DNA of 64,000 bases from Spectribacter hydrogenoxidans (GTDB taxonomy: Bacteria > Pseudomonadota > Gammaproteobacteria > Nevskiales > Salinisphaeraceae), in NCBI RefSeq assembly GCF_031846275.1, contig NZ_JAVRIB010000003.1:62001-126000 (forward strand), given 5' to 3'. The notes under the pieces are model-generated. The model saw only the letters and a program-made list of their open reading frames with translations. It had not been told where the DNA came from and made no database searches. Positions within the stretch are counted from its first letter, which is position 1, and each line of letters begins with the position of its first letter. The translations under genes and the position numbers were made by a program. Below, in pieces: positions 30,233 to 39,276 of the stretch.

Positions 30233-31153
30233 ATGTCGGTACGTCATTTCCTCACCCTCAACGACTTCCGGCCGGAGGAACTCCAGCGGATCATCGAACG
30301 GGCGGTGGAACTCAAGGATGCCCATCGCAACGGGCAGCTCACGCCCACGCTGCAGGGCCGCACCCTGGCGATGCTGTTCGAGAAGGCCTCGACCCGCACC
30401 CGGGTGTCATTCGAGGCCGGCATGGCGCAGCTGGGCGGCCACGCCCTGTTCCTGGCGCCGGGCGACACCCAGCTGGGCCGCGGCGAAACCATCGAGGACA
30501 CCGCACGGGTGATCTCGCGCATGGTGGACGCGGTGATGATCCGCAATCACTCCCAGGCGCTGCTGGAACGCTTTGCCGAGTACTCGCGCGTGCCGGTGAT
30601 CAACGCACTGACCGACCGTTTCCATCCCTGTCAGCTGATGGCAGACATGCAGACCTGGATCGAGGCCCGCGGACGCATCGCCGGCTGCACCGCGGCGTGG
30701 GTCGGGGACGGCAACAACATGTGCCAGTCCTACATCCACGCGGCGCGGCAGTTCGGCTTTTCACTACGCATCGCCACGCCGCCCGGCTACGAGCCGGATG
30801 CCGACATCGTCGACCGCGGCGGGGCCGCCGTGCGGCTGGGCAACGACCCGGCAGCGGCTGTGGACGGCGTGGATCTGGTGATCACCGACACCTGGACCAG
30901 CATGGGCGGGGATCACGAGCGCGACCAGCGACTGGCCGATTTCCGCGCTTTCCAGGTCAACGCGGCCCTGATGGCCCGGGCCGCGCCCGACGCCCTGTTC
31001 ATGCACTGCCTGCCCGCGCATCGCGGCGAGGAAGTCACCGACGAGGTAATCGACGGCCCCCAGAGCCTGGTCTGGGAAGAGGCCGAGAACCGGCTGCATG
31101 TGCAGAAGGCGTTGTTGGAGTTTCTGATCCGGCCTGTGACGGAGCGGGGCTGA
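30233..31153 (+). CDS. argF: ornithine carbamoyltransferase
   Basis: Joins ornithine and carbamoyl phosphate to citrulline, using the product of CarAB. 306 aa. Carbamoyl-phosphate motif STRTR at 53-57, ornithine-side motifs FHPCQLMAD and TDTWTSMG, and the catalytic HCLPAHRG near 262-269. Co-transcribed with argD. Arg-box operators were not evident in the 4-base gap or before argD. Confidence 0.97.
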   Translation: MSVRHFLTLNDFRPEELQRIIERAVELKDAHRNGQLTPTLQGRTLAMLFEKASTRTRVSFEAGMAQLGGHALFLAPGDTQLGRGETIEDTARVISRMVDAVMIRNHSQALLERFAEYSRVPVINALTDRFHPCQLMADMQTWIEARGRIAGCTAAWVGDGNNMCQSYIHAARQFGFSLRIATPPGYEPDADIVDRGGAAVRLGNDPAAAVDGVDLVITDTWTSMGGDHERDQRLADFRAFQVNAALMARAAPDALFMHCLPAHRGEEVTDEVIDGPQSLVWEEAENRLHVQKALLEFLIRPVTERG

Positions 31154-31296
31154 CGCCGGGAACACTGGAACGCCTGAGGGCCGGTCGGTCGTTTCAAGTT
31201 TCGCATTTCAGATTCAAGAACCAGTGGCGACGTTCAAGTCGCTGCCCACGGCCTGCCCGCTGACTGGAAATCTGAAACCCGAAGCTCGAAACTGCT
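31154..31296. repeat. imperfect inverted repeat of TTTCAGATT/GTTTCGA units (family C)
   Basis: Gap between argF and egtD (convergent ends). AGTTTCGCATTTCAGATT at 31198-31215 is mirrored by AATCTGAAAC…TCGAAACT at 31269-31293, with 7 extra bases in the right arm. Degenerate TTCAAG units occur at 31192 and 31231. No gene is seen. The sequence is unrelated to families A and B, though the layout is the same. Confidence 0.65.
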
Positions 31297-32286
31297 CTAG
31301 CGGCGGGCCGCCAGAACCAGCGAATACAACCCGCCCTCGGCCTCGAAATGCGCCGTTTCGACCAGCCCCGCGGCGGCCAGCAGCCGGCGGAAGGATGCCG
31401 GGGTGAACTTGCGGCTGATCTCGGTGAGAATCTCCTCGCCCCCGGCCATGTCGATCGAGGTGGCCAGCCGACCGAATGTCACCCGGTGGTCATGGCCGGC
31501 CCGCAGCCGCATCTCCACCCGCTGCAGTTCGGGGTCGTACACCGACCGATGGCGATAGTCCTCCACCGGGAAGTCCGCCTCCAGCGCGCAGTTGAGCACG
31601 TTAAGCACATTGCGGTTGAAACGGGCAGTCACCCCGGCAGCGTCGTCATAAGCGGCCGCCAGCACGGCCGGGTCCTTGATCCGGTCGAAACCGATCAGCA
31701 CGTGATCCCCTTCCCGCAGGAGATCGGCGATCTCCCCCAGCATTGCCTCCGCCTCGCCGGGATGGAAGTTGCCGATGGTGCCGCCCAGGAACGCCACCAG
31801 GCGACGCCCCTCCGCCGGCAGCGGCAGACAGGACAGGCCGCCGTGGTAATCGCCTTCCAGCCCCCGCACCACCAGATCCGGATAATCGTCGATCAGCGCC
31901 CGGCCGCTGCTGGCAACCATCTCGGCGCAGACGTCGAACGGCCAGTAGGTCCCGGCCGGCGCGGTCCAGGCGTCGAGCAACAGACGGGTCTTGCGGCTGC
32001 TGCCACTGCCAAGTTCGAGCAGATGCCGCGGCCGGGACAGCGTCATGATCTCGCCAGCGTATTCCGCCAGTAACGCCGCCTCGGTGCGCGAGGGATAGTA
32101 TTCGGGCGTGTCGCAGATCGCCTCGAACAGCAGCGAGCCGGTTTCGTCGTAGAAGTACTTTGGCGGCAGCCAGCGGGGCGGCGATAGCAGCCCCTCACGC
32201 ACATCGTCGATCATCGAGGGAACGCGACGCGCCGGGGGAACGCTGGTACAGGACAGGCGCGCCGTCGAACTTGACTCGGTGGCCAT
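31297..32286 (-). CDS. egtD: L-histidine N(alpha)-methyltransferase EgtD
   Basis: First enzyme of ergothioneine synthesis: trimethylates histidine to hercynine with S-adenosylmethionine. 329 aa. Family signatures are PPRWLPPKYFYDETGSLLFE and the YPSRTEAALL segment, SAM motif LELGSGSSRKT, and LGGTIGNF. It is transcribed divergently from egtC-egtB across a gap of 67 bases. No egtA is visible nearby. Confidence 0.94.
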   Translation of the reverse strand: MATESSSTARLSCTSVPPARRVPSMIDDVREGLLSPPRWLPPKYFYDETGSLLFEAICDTPEYYPSRTEAALLAEYAGEIMTLSRPRHLLELGSGSSRKTRLLLDAWTAPAGTYWPFDVCAEMVASSGRALIDDYPDLVVRGLEGDYHGGLSCLPLPAEGRRLVAFLGGTIGNFHPGEAEAMLGEIADLLREGDHVLIGFDRIKDPAVLAAAYDDAAGVTARFNRNVLNVLNCALEADFPVEDYRHRSVYDPELQRVEMRLRAGHDHRVTFGRLATSIDMAGGEEILTEISRKFTPASFRRLLAAAGLVETAHFEAEGGLYSLVLAARR

Positions 32287-32353
32287 GAGCTCATGCTTGG
32301 GTGGGTGTTCCGGCTAGGCTACCATCCGGTCATTGAATCGCCCATGACACACC

Positions 32354-33124
32354 ATGTGCCGGATCGCCGCCTATCTGGGCCCCCCGCTGGTTCTGGCCGA
32401 GTTCCTCCAGCGCCCGCCGCACAGCCTCTATCGCCAGTCCTGGGCACCCCGGGAAATGCTCACGGCGACGGTCAACGCCGACGGCTGGGGCGTGGCCTGG
32501 CGCTGCGATGACGGCCGTCCCGGCGTGTACCGCCATCCCCTGCCGATCTGGGCTGACATCAATCTCGACAGCCTGGGCCGCAGCCTCGTCAGCCGCGAGT
32601 GGGTAGGCAATGTGCGCAGCGCCACCACCGGGCTGGGCACCAGCGACGTCAACACCCAGCCGTTCACCGCCGACGGCTGGCTGTTCACCCACAACGGCTA
32701 CGTGGCCGATTTTGCCGCCGGCCTGCGCCGCGAGTTGCGCGCCGGCCTGTCGCCGGCCATCGAGGCCGATATACAGGGCAACACGGATTCCGAGTATCTG
32801 CTCGCCTGGTTACGCGAACAGCAGACCGATCCGGCCAATGCCCTGCGCCGAACCGTCACCTGGCTGCGCGACCATCTCATCGGCGACGATGATCGTGCCC
32901 TGCTCAACCTGCTGATCAGCGACGGGCAGATGCTCCATGCCACCCGCGCGGCGATCGGCGCCGACTGCCCCAGCCTGTACTGGCACCCGGGGCATTCGGG
33001 CTTCGGCGGCGGCTGTCTGATTGCCTCGGAAACCCTCGACGACGACGTCGGCTGGCAGCCGGTACCGCCACAGCACCAGATCAGCCTGGCCCCCGGCCGC
33101 GCGCCGGTGTTCGAACCGTGCTGA
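32354..33124 (+). CDS. egtC: class II glutamine amidotransferase EgtC
   Basis: Ntn-hydrolase that in the mycobacterial pathway removes glutamate from the gamma-glutamyl-hercynylcysteine sulfoxide intermediate. 256 aa. The nucleophile is Cys2 (MCRIAAYLG) after removal of Met. Other signatures: NADGWGVAWR, GNVRSATTG and FTHNGYVADF. Its presence next to egtB suggests this EgtB uses gamma-glutamylcysteine and not free cysteine. It overlaps egtB by 7 bases. Confidence 0.92.
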   Translation: MCRIAAYLGPPLVLAEFLQRPPHSLYRQSWAPREMLTATVNADGWGVAWRCDDGRPGVYRHPLPIWADINLDSLGRSLVSREWVGNVRSATTGLGTSDVNTQPFTADGWLFTHNGYVADFAAGLRRELRAGLSPAIEADIQGNTDSEYLLAWLREQQTDPANALRRTVTWLRDHLIGDDDRALLNLLISDGQMLHATRAAIGADCPSLYWHPGHSGFGGGCLIASETLDDDVGWQPVPPQHQISLAPGRAPVFEPC

Positions 33125-34257
33125 GCCCGACGCGGGAACAACGGCTGGGCGAGCTGCGGGCCCAGTGCCGCATCATGCTGATGGAGGCCGAACGGGATCG
33201 GCTTGCGACCCGATCCCAGCCCCACCCGGCGCTCAGTCCCCTGGCCTGGCATCTGGGGCACGTCTTCTTCGTGGAGGCCTACTGGCTGCGCGAGGTGCTG
33301 TTCGGCGACACCACCGCCACCGCCGCCTGGCAGGATCTGTACTTTCCCGAATTCTGCCCCAAGGACCAGCGCACGACCCGGCTGCCGCCGACCGGGGCCA
33401 TTCTCGACTGGACCCGGACGCTGGAGCGCGACAACAACGCCTGGTGGGCAAGGGCGGATGGGAGCGGGCATCGTCTGATGGCGGACGGATATCTGCGCGA
33501 TTTCCTGATCCAGCACTATGCGCAGCATCTGGAAACCATGACCATGGCTGATCGCCAGGCACGGGCACAGGCCGCCCCCGATGGCGCGGTTCTGCGCGAG
33601 GTCGCCGACCCGGCGCCGGCGATGACCGCCGTGGCTGCGAGCGACTACCAGGTGGGCAGCGACAGCGTAGCCACCTACGACAACGAACAGCCGACGCATC
33701 CGGTCCGGCTCGGGCCTTTCCGGATCGCCCGCCATGCCGTGACCAACGCCCAATGGCTGGCCTTCATGCAGGATGGTGGCTATGCCAATGACCGTCACTG
33801 GTCGGCAGACGGCCGCGCCTGGCGCGACCGCACCGGCTGTGTCTGCCCGCAGCACTGGCGTCCGCATCCGGATGGCGGCTGGCTCAGCGCCAACCCCGAT
33901 GACCCGCTGCAACCCGATGCGCCGGTGCACGGCCTGTGCGCCCACGAAGCCGACGCCTTCGTCAGCTGGATGAACGCGCGCCTGCCGCACGAGCACGAAT
34001 GGGAGGTCGCCCGGCAGCTGGACTATCTGGCCGACGCCGGACAGGTCTGGGAGTGGTGCGCCAATCCACTGTTCCCCTATCCGGGGTTCCGCAGCTTTCC
34101 CTACGAGAGCTATTCCACCCCCTGGTTCGACGGCGCCCATCGAGTCCTGCGCGGCGCCAGCCGCCACACCCTGCCGGAGGTGCACCGTCCCAGCTTCCGC
34201 AATTTCTACCCCGCCGACCATCGGCACGTGTTCGCCGGCCTCCGGCTGGCGGTGTGA
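33118..34257 (+). CDS. egtB: hercynine oxygenase EgtB (ergothioneine sulfoxide synthase)
   Basis: Non-haem iron enzyme that joins hercynine with a cysteine donor and oxygen to a sulfoxide. 379 aa, somewhat shorter than typical EgtB. The DinB-like N-terminal domain carries the iron ligands His48 (WHLGH) and His133/His137 in HYAQHLE. The C-terminal formylglycine-enzyme-like domain (about 190-379) ends in FRNFYPADHRHVFAGLRLA. The GTG start at 33118 overlaps the egtC stop. SenA, a selenoneine enzyme of the same family, was considered; the EgtD/EgtC neighbours and lack of senB/senC favour EgtB. Confidence 0.9.
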   Translation: MLSPTREQRLGELRAQCRIMLMEAERDRLATRSQPHPALSPLAWHLGHVFFVEAYWLREVLFGDTTATAAWQDLYFPEFCPKDQRTTRLPPTGAILDWTRTLERDNNAWWARADGSGHRLMADGYLRDFLIQHYAQHLETMTMADRQARAQAAPDGAVLREVADPAPAMTAVAASDYQVGSDSVATYDNEQPTHPVRLGPFRIARHAVTNAQWLAFMQDGGYANDRHWSADGRAWRDRTGCVCPQHWRPHPDGGWLSANPDDPLQPDAPVHGLCAHEADAFVSWMNARLPHEHEWEVARQLDYLADAGQVWEWCANPLFPYPGFRSFPYESYSTPWFDGAHRVLRGASRHTLPEVHRPSFRNFYPADHRHVFAGLRLAV

Positions 34258-34259
34258 CC

Positions 34260-34288
34260 TCGGCAGAAGCGGCCTAGGCCTCTATACT
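34260..34288 (+). promoter_or_regulatory. putative promoter of nadC
   Basis: TCGGCA (34260-34265), 17 bases, TATACT (34283-34288), just past the egtB stop codon. It gives nadC a start of its own, about 50 bases upstream of the ATG. Confidence 0.5.
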
Positions 34289-34344
34289 GCAGCGCCGGAC
34301 GCCCCGATACGGGCAACCGTTTCACTTCTGAAAAACTTAAATGG

Positions 34345-35238
34345 ATGCCGGATTCCATGAGCACCGCCGAGCCAGACAACGCCCTTACGCTGCCGGACGA
34401 TATCACCGAGACGGTGGCCACCGCCCTGGCCGAGGACATCGGCGACGGCGATCGCAACGCGGTGGTGGTCGACGAGGACAGTGCCGCCACCGCCCGGGTC
34501 GTTGCCCGCGAGGCCTGCGTGCTCGCCGGCGCCGCCTGGTTCGAGGCAGTATTCACCCAGCTGGACGATCGCTGCCGGGTGACCTGGCACTACCACGATG
34601 GCGACTCGCTGAAACCCGACACCATTATCTGCGAAGTCCGGGGGCCGGCCCGCAGCCTGCTAACCGGCGAGCGCACCGCGCTGAACTTCCTGCAGCTGCT
34701 GTCCGGAGTGGCCAGCGATACCCGCCGCTTCGTCGATCGGGTCAAGGGTACCCGGGTCCGCATCCTGGATACCCGCAAGACTCTGCCAGGCCTGCGCAGC
34801 GCGCAGAAATACGCGGTGCGCTGCGGTGGCGGGATCAACCACCGCTTCGGACTGTTCGATGGCATCCTGATCAAGGAGAACCACATCGCCGCGGCTGGCT
34901 CGATTGCCAACGCCGTCAGCCGCGCCCGCGAGGCCCATCCGGAACTGATGCTTCAGGTGGAAGTGGAAAATCTCAACGAGCTGGATGAAGCGCTGGCCGC
35001 GGACGCCGATTCCGTGCTGCTGGACAACTTCCCCAGCCACATCCTGTCGCGGGCGGTGAACAAGTGCCGCCGCCATCTGTTGCCCAATCGGCGCAGCGTG
35101 ATCTCGGAGGCATCCGGCGACATCAGCCTGCGCAACATCCGCGACTATGCCGACACCGAGGTGGACCGCATCTCCATCGGCGGGCTGACCAAGAACGTCA
35201 CCGCCACCGATTTCTCCATGCGGCTGCAGATGGACTGA
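34345..35238 (+). CDS. nadC: nicotinate-nucleotide pyrophosphorylase (quinolinate phosphoribosyltransferase)
   Basis: Makes nicotinate mononucleotide from quinolinate and PRPP in NAD synthesis. 297 aa. Signatures: LTGERTALNFLQLLSGVAS, ILDTRKTLPGLR, KYAVRCGGGINHRFGLFDG, IKENHI, and the C-terminal SGDISLRNIRDYA. An ATG 12 bases downstream (34357) is an alternative start. Its stop codon directly abuts the stop codon of the convergent metC gene, with no spacer. Confidence 0.96.
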   Translation: MPDSMSTAEPDNALTLPDDITETVATALAEDIGDGDRNAVVVDEDSAATARVVAREACVLAGAAWFEAVFTQLDDRCRVTWHYHDGDSLKPDTIICEVRGPARSLLTGERTALNFLQLLSGVASDTRRFVDRVKGTRVRILDTRKTLPGLRSAQKYAVRCGGGINHRFGLFDGILIKENHIAAAGSIANAVSRAREAHPELMLQVEVENLNELDEALAADADSVLLDNFPSHILSRAVNKCRRHLLPNRRSVISEASGDISLRNIRDYADTEVDRISIGGLTKNVTATDFSMRLQMD

Positions 35239-36408
35239 CTAGGTCGCCGATGCCAGCCGGTCGAACCCGGCCTTCAGGTCCGCGATCAAATCATCCGCCG
35301 ATTCGAGCCCGGCATGCAGACGCAGCAGCGGACCCTCGTGGGGCCACCGCGTGGCACTGCGGGCCCCGGTGAGATTGACCGGCAGCACCAGGCTTTCGAA
35401 GCCGCCCCAGGAAAAACCCATGCCGAAGAGTTCCAGCCCGTCCAGCATCGCGGTCAGGGCCTGGCGGGAACAGGGCTTCAACTGCACGCCGAACAGGCCG
35501 CAGGCGGCACGGAAATCGCGCTGCCAGATGGCGTGGCCGGGGTCATCGGGCAGCGGCGGGTAGAGCAGTCCTTCCACCTCCGGGCGGCCGGCCAGCCAAT
35601 CGCATAGCCGCAACGCGTTGTCGGCGTGGCGGGCCAGTCGCACGTCCAGCGTGCGCAGGCCACGCAGTCCCAGATAGACGTCGTCGGGCCCGGCACAGTA
35701 ACCCATCTCGACCGCCGTGCGGCGCACGGTTGCATACCAGCTCTCGTTGGCCGTGACCGCCCCCAGCATCGCGTCGGCGTGGCCGACCACGTACTTGGTA
35801 GCCGCCTGGATGCTGATGTCCACCCCGTGCTCGAAAGCAGGAAAACCGATCGGCGTGGCCCAGGTGTTGTCGGCAATCACCGCCACATCGTGCGCCCGCG
35901 CCACCGCAGCCAGGGCGGGCACATCCGGCATCTCGAAGGTCAGCGAGCCCGGGGCTTCTACCACCAGCGCCACAGTCTCCGGCCGTATCAGCTCGGCCAG
36001 CGCGGCCGGGGTAATCCGCGGATCGAAGAAGCTGGTGGTCATGCCCAGGCGCGCCAGCATGCCGGCGCAGAGCTTGCGGGTGGGCAGATAGATATTGTCC
36101 GCCACCAGTAGATGCCCGCCCGCCTGCGCCACGCTCATCAGGGCCACGGTGATGGCGGCCAGTCCGGAGCAGGTCGTCACACAGCCGGCGCCACCCTCGA
36201 GTTCGGCCAGCAACCCCTCGAGCTCGAAGTGAATGGGGGTGCCGAAGCGTCCGTAGTAGACCCCCTCGAACGGATTGGCGGCCGCCGACTCCAACGCGTC
36301 GACGGTCGGGAAGATAACGGTGGACGCGTGATAAACAGGCGGGTTGACCATGCCGTGCTGACGGCGCGGTTCGCGGCCGCCATGCACCAGGCGGGTGGGC
36401 TTGTCCAT
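35239..36408 (-). CDS. metC: cystathionine beta-lyase/Cys-Met metabolism PLP enzyme
   Basis: PLP-dependent C-S lyase that releases homocysteine, pyruvate and ammonia from cystathionine. 389 aa. PLP lysine is Lys205 in ATKYVVGHAD; YGRFGTPIHFELE and CSGLAAI are typical of the MetC branch. ATG at 36408 with GGAGAG 8 bases upstream was preferred over an earlier in-frame start. It lies two genes from egtB. Because ergothioneine synthesis needs a PLP C-S lyase (EgtE) and none is seen, this enzyme might also do that step; this is inference. Confidence 0.9.
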   Translation of the reverse strand: MDKPTRLVHGGREPRRQHGMVNPPVYHASTVIFPTVDALESAAANPFEGVYYGRFGTPIHFELEGLLAELEGGAGCVTTCSGLAAITVALMSVAQAGGHLLVADNIYLPTRKLCAGMLARLGMTTSFFDPRITPAALAELIRPETVALVVEAPGSLTFEMPDVPALAAVARAHDVAVIADNTWATPIGFPAFEHGVDISIQAATKYVVGHADAMLGAVTANESWYATVRRTAVEMGYCAGPDDVYLGLRGLRTLDVRLARHADNALRLCDWLAGRPEVEGLLYPPLPDDPGHAIWQRDFRAACGLFGVQLKPCSRQALTAMLDGLELFGMGFSWGGFESLVLPVNLTGARSATRWPHEGPLLRLHAGLESADDLIADLKAGFDRLASAT

Positions 36409-36465
36409 GAAAACACTCTCCAGGCTGTCGCCGCCGCAGGATACAGGGGACGGCGTGTTCGTCCG

Positions 36466-36471
36466 TATACT
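36466..36471 (+). promoter_or_regulatory. -10 element upstream of the phosphodiesterase gene
   Basis: TATACT at 36466-36471, in the gap divergent from metC. It would start a transcript near 36478, about 26 bases before the TTG start of the gene. No clear -35. Confidence 0.45.
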
Positions 36472-36503
36472 GCCGGGATGCATCGAGCCTGCCCAGGACT
36501 GCT

Positions 36504-37280
36504 TTGGCGCCCCTTTCCCACACCCTGCTGAACGCCGCCGAAAGAGCCCTGGCGAGCCTGCCGCGCCGCCCCTGCACCGACGCTGAACGGGCCGGGCTGC
36601 GGGTGATCTCGCATCGCGGCGAGCGCGGCGATCCGGGGATTGCCGAAAACACCATCGCCGCGTTCGCGCCGCTGCCGGATCACGGTGTCTGGGGCCTGGA
36701 ATGCGATGTTCGCTGGACCCGGGACGGCGAGCCCGTGCTGGTGCATGATCCCGATACCACGCGGGTTTTCGGCACGCCGCTGCAGGTTGCCGATACCGAT
36801 TTTCGCCGTCTTCGCCAGGCCTGCCCGGGGCTGACCCACCTGGATGAACTGATCGAGCGATTCGCCGGTCGGCTGCATCTGATGATCGAACTCAAGACCG
36901 CGCCGCGCCCGGGGATCGACAAACCGCTCTCGGCGTCGCTGGGAGGCCTCGCCCCGGCTCGGGACTTTCACTTGCTGTCGCTGGCACCCGCCCTGTTCGA
37001 TCACGCCGACGGTGTTCCGCCGTCCGCCTGGCTCCCGGTGGCCCGCACCAATGTCGCGGCCATCAGCCGCTTCGCCCTGACCCGGGGCTGTGCCGGCATG
37101 GCCGGCCCGTTCGCGCTGATCGGTCGCCGCCGGCTGGCGCGCCATCACGCCAGCGGCCAGCGTGTCGGCGTGGGGTTTCCCCGCCGCGCCGGGCTGGTGA
37201 CAAGGGAAGCCATGCGCGGGGTGGACTGGTTGTTCACCAATCATGCCGTGGCCGTGGCGGGCATGCTGCGCCATGCCTGA
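36504..37280 (+). CDS. glycerophosphodiester phosphodiesterase family protein
   Basis: Hydrolyses glycerophosphodiesters from phospholipid turnover to glycerol-3-phosphate and an alcohol. 258 aa with no signal peptide, so cytosolic (UgpQ-like). Catalytic set: His37-Arg38 in ISHRGE, Glu48 in AENT, Glu66 and Asp68 in LECDVR, His81 in LVHDPD. It starts with TTG after an AGGA ribosome site about 6 bases upstream. Confidence 0.9.
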   Translation: MAPLSHTLLNAAERALASLPRRPCTDAERAGLRVISHRGERGDPGIAENTIAAFAPLPDHGVWGLECDVRWTRDGEPVLVHDPDTTRVFGTPLQVADTDFRRLRQACPGLTHLDELIERFAGRLHLMIELKTAPRPGIDKPLSASLGGLAPARDFHLLSLAPALFDHADGVPPSAWLPVARTNVAAISRFALTRGCAGMAGPFALIGRRRLARHHASGQRVGVGFPRRAGLVTREAMRGVDWLFTNHAVAVAGMLRHA

Positions 37281-37360
37281 CACCGGCGTCAGGCGCTTTG
37301 CACCCGCCCCGGAATGGCGCACAATGCGATAAGATCGCTTTCCAGAAACCGGGGTGACCC

Positions 37361-38467
37361 ATGTCCAGTACCGAACGACGCCTGCCGGCCCTGCTCGGCG
37401 CCTGTCTGCTGGCCGCGTGCGGCGGCGGGGGCAGTGGCGGGCCCGATCTGGCCAGTCCCGGCCAGCCGGGCGTCGGCGCCGGCACGGTGGATACCAGCAA
37501 TGACCCGCCGCTGCGCACGGCGCAGGCCGATCTCGACGCGGCCCTGCATTGCACCCCGTTCGAGAATCCGGACAAGCCGCCGGTGCTGCTGATACACGGC
37601 ACCACTGTCACCGGCACCGAGCAGTACACCGCCTTCTATACCCCGCAACTGGTCAGCCGCGGCTTCGACGTGTGCATCGTCACTTATCCCGACCGGGGCC
37701 TGATCGACCAGCAGATATCCGCGGAATACGTGGTCAATGCCCTGCGAAGCATTCACGGTGAGACCGGCCGCAAGGTGGCCATGATCGGGCACAGCCAGGG
37801 CGCCTCCATGCCACGCTGGGCGCTGCGTTTCTTCCCCTCGGCCCGGGACGCGGTAGCCGATTTCGTGCTGATTGCCGGCCCCAATCACGGCACGATCGTC
37901 TCGCTGCCGGCCGCGCTGGGTGAGCAGCTATTCGATCTGACGGGGCTAGGCAGCCTGCCGATCGGGCTGGTCCCGGAGGCCATCTATCAGTTCGCGCCGG
38001 GCTCGGATTTCGTTGCCGCCGTGAACAGCGGCGACGAAACCCCCGGTGATGTCGATTACACCAGCCTGTACACGCTGTTCGACGAGCTGGTCCAGCCGGC
38101 AGCGCCGGTACCCACGGCGGCGCTCGATTTCGACCAGGACAACCCGCGGGTGGCAAACATCCTGTTGCAGGATGTCTGCCCCGGTCACCCGGCAGAGCAC
38201 TTCAGCATCGGCACCACTGACACCCTGACCTTCGCGCTGGCGCTGGACGCCATCAGCAATCCGGGGCCGGCCGATGTGGCCCGCGCCGGCGGGGCGTCGG
38301 AACTGTGCGGGCTGCTGCCGCTGGATCTTGCCGAACTCGCCATGCCGCAGAGGGCGGCCGATCTGCTGACGATCGTGGCCAGCACGGTCGGCAACGGGCC
38401 GCCCGACCCGCATCTGGCGGCCGGCGAGCCGCCGCTGATGGATTACGCGCAGGCGGCCGGCGACTGA
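37361..38467 (+). CDS. secreted lipase lipoprotein (alpha/beta hydrolase)
   Basis: A 368 aa lipase-like protein. The signal peptide ends in LLAAC with probable lipid-modified Cys20, then a Gly-rich flexible stretch. Oxyanion region LIHGTTVTG (77-85) and nucleophile Ser145 in GHSQG; DQDNP and PGHPAEHF may supply Asp and His of the triad. The pattern resembles bacterial relatives of fungal lipase B. Location is probably the outer membrane or cell surface. Ribosome site GGGGTGA close to the ATG. Confidence 0.85.
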   Translation: MSSTERRLPALLGACLLAACGGGGSGGPDLASPGQPGVGAGTVDTSNDPPLRTAQADLDAALHCTPFENPDKPPVLLIHGTTVTGTEQYTAFYTPQLVSRGFDVCIVTYPDRGLIDQQISAEYVVNALRSIHGETGRKVAMIGHSQGASMPRWALRFFPSARDAVADFVLIAGPNHGTIVSLPAALGEQLFDLTGLGSLPIGLVPEAIYQFAPGSDFVAAVNSGDETPGDVDYTSLYTLFDELVQPAAPVPTAALDFDQDNPRVANILLQDVCPGHPAEHFSIGTTDTLTFALALDAISNPGPADVARAGGASELCGLLPLDLAELAMPQRAADLLTIVASTVGNGPPDPHLAAGEPPLMDYAQAAGD

Positions 38468-38482
38468 CCCGCCGCGCCGGGG

Positions 38483-39274
38483 TCACGCACCCTGGCGTTG
38501 GAGAAAATCCAGCACCAGTGAGTTGAAGCGGTCCGGCGAATCGATCGGCGTGGCGTGGCGGCTGTTGTCCACCACCGACAGTTCGCCACGCGGCAGGGCA
38601 TCCACCGCGACCTGTTTCTCGGCCACCGGGGTGTAGTCATTGGCCGCGGCAACCATCAGCGCCGGACAGTCGATACGGCCAAGGCGATCCGTCACCGACC
38701 AGCCGGGCAGCGATCGCAGCGACCACAGGTACTCGCGCTTCCGGTTCGCGCCGTAACGCTGCACGAACGTCTCCCGGAGCTCGGCCTGATCCGCATCCGG
38801 AAACAGCCGGTCACCGATCATCGTCGCCATGCGCTGCATGCCCAGGCACTGCACCACCACCAGCCGCATGGCCACCTCCAGCAGCTTGCGCAGCGAGGTG
38901 ATCGAGAAATCCGGCGGACAATTGACCACCACCAGCGCACGCACCCGGTCCGGCTGACGCGCGGCCATCTCGAAGGCCGTAGCCCCTCCCATCGACAGCC
39001 CGACCAGCCGCGCGGATGGAATACCCAGCGTGTCCAGCAGCTGCCAGACATCGTCGGCAAACTGCCCGACCTTGTAAGGCCCACGCGGCTTGTCGCTGTC
39101 GCCGGAACCGCGCAGATCCGGGGCAATCACTTGATAATGCTCGGCGAACGCCGGTATCTGGTGTTCCCAGTCGAGGCCGCTTGAGCCCAGACCATGCAGC
39201 AGCACCAGGGGGTCACCCTGCCCCTGGTCGCGGTAGTGCATACGGAGTCCGTTGGGTAGTTCCGCCACTGCCAT
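38483..39274 (-). CDS. alpha/beta fold hydrolase
   Basis: A 263 aa cytoplasmic hydrolase. Oxyanion motif HGLGSSG (27-33), PDLRGSGDSDKP, nucleophile Ser94 in GLSMGG, Asp in AANDYTPV and His in NSRHATPIDSP complete the triad. The substrate cannot be assigned; it resembles esterases and enol-lactone-type hydrolases. Its ATG lies 2 bases past the sppA stop codon, so the two genes are translationally coupled. Confidence 0.87.
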   Translation of the reverse strand: MAVAELPNGLRMHYRDQGQGDPLVLLHGLGSSGLDWEHQIPAFAEHYQVIAPDLRGSGDSDKPRGPYKVGQFADDVWQLLDTLGIPSARLVGLSMGGATAFEMAARQPDRVRALVVVNCPPDFSITSLRKLLEVAMRLVVVQCLGMQRMATMIGDRLFPDADQAELRETFVQRYGANRKREYLWSLRSLPGWSVTDRLGRIDCPALMVAAANDYTPVAEKQVAVDALPRGELSVVDNSRHATPIDSPDRFNSLVLDFLQRQGA

Positions 39275-39276
39275 GA

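Noticed and set aside
33118..34257. SenA (selenoneine synthase) as an alternative name for EgtB
   Set aside because: No senB glycosyltransferase or senC selenophosphate synthetase nearby; egtD and egtC neighbours favour ergothioneine.
36478..36531. ATG 6 bases after TATACT considered as a leaderless start of the phosphodiesterase
   Set aside because: It is out of frame with the phosphodiesterase and stops after 17 codons; the TTG at 36504 with an AGGA site is in frame.
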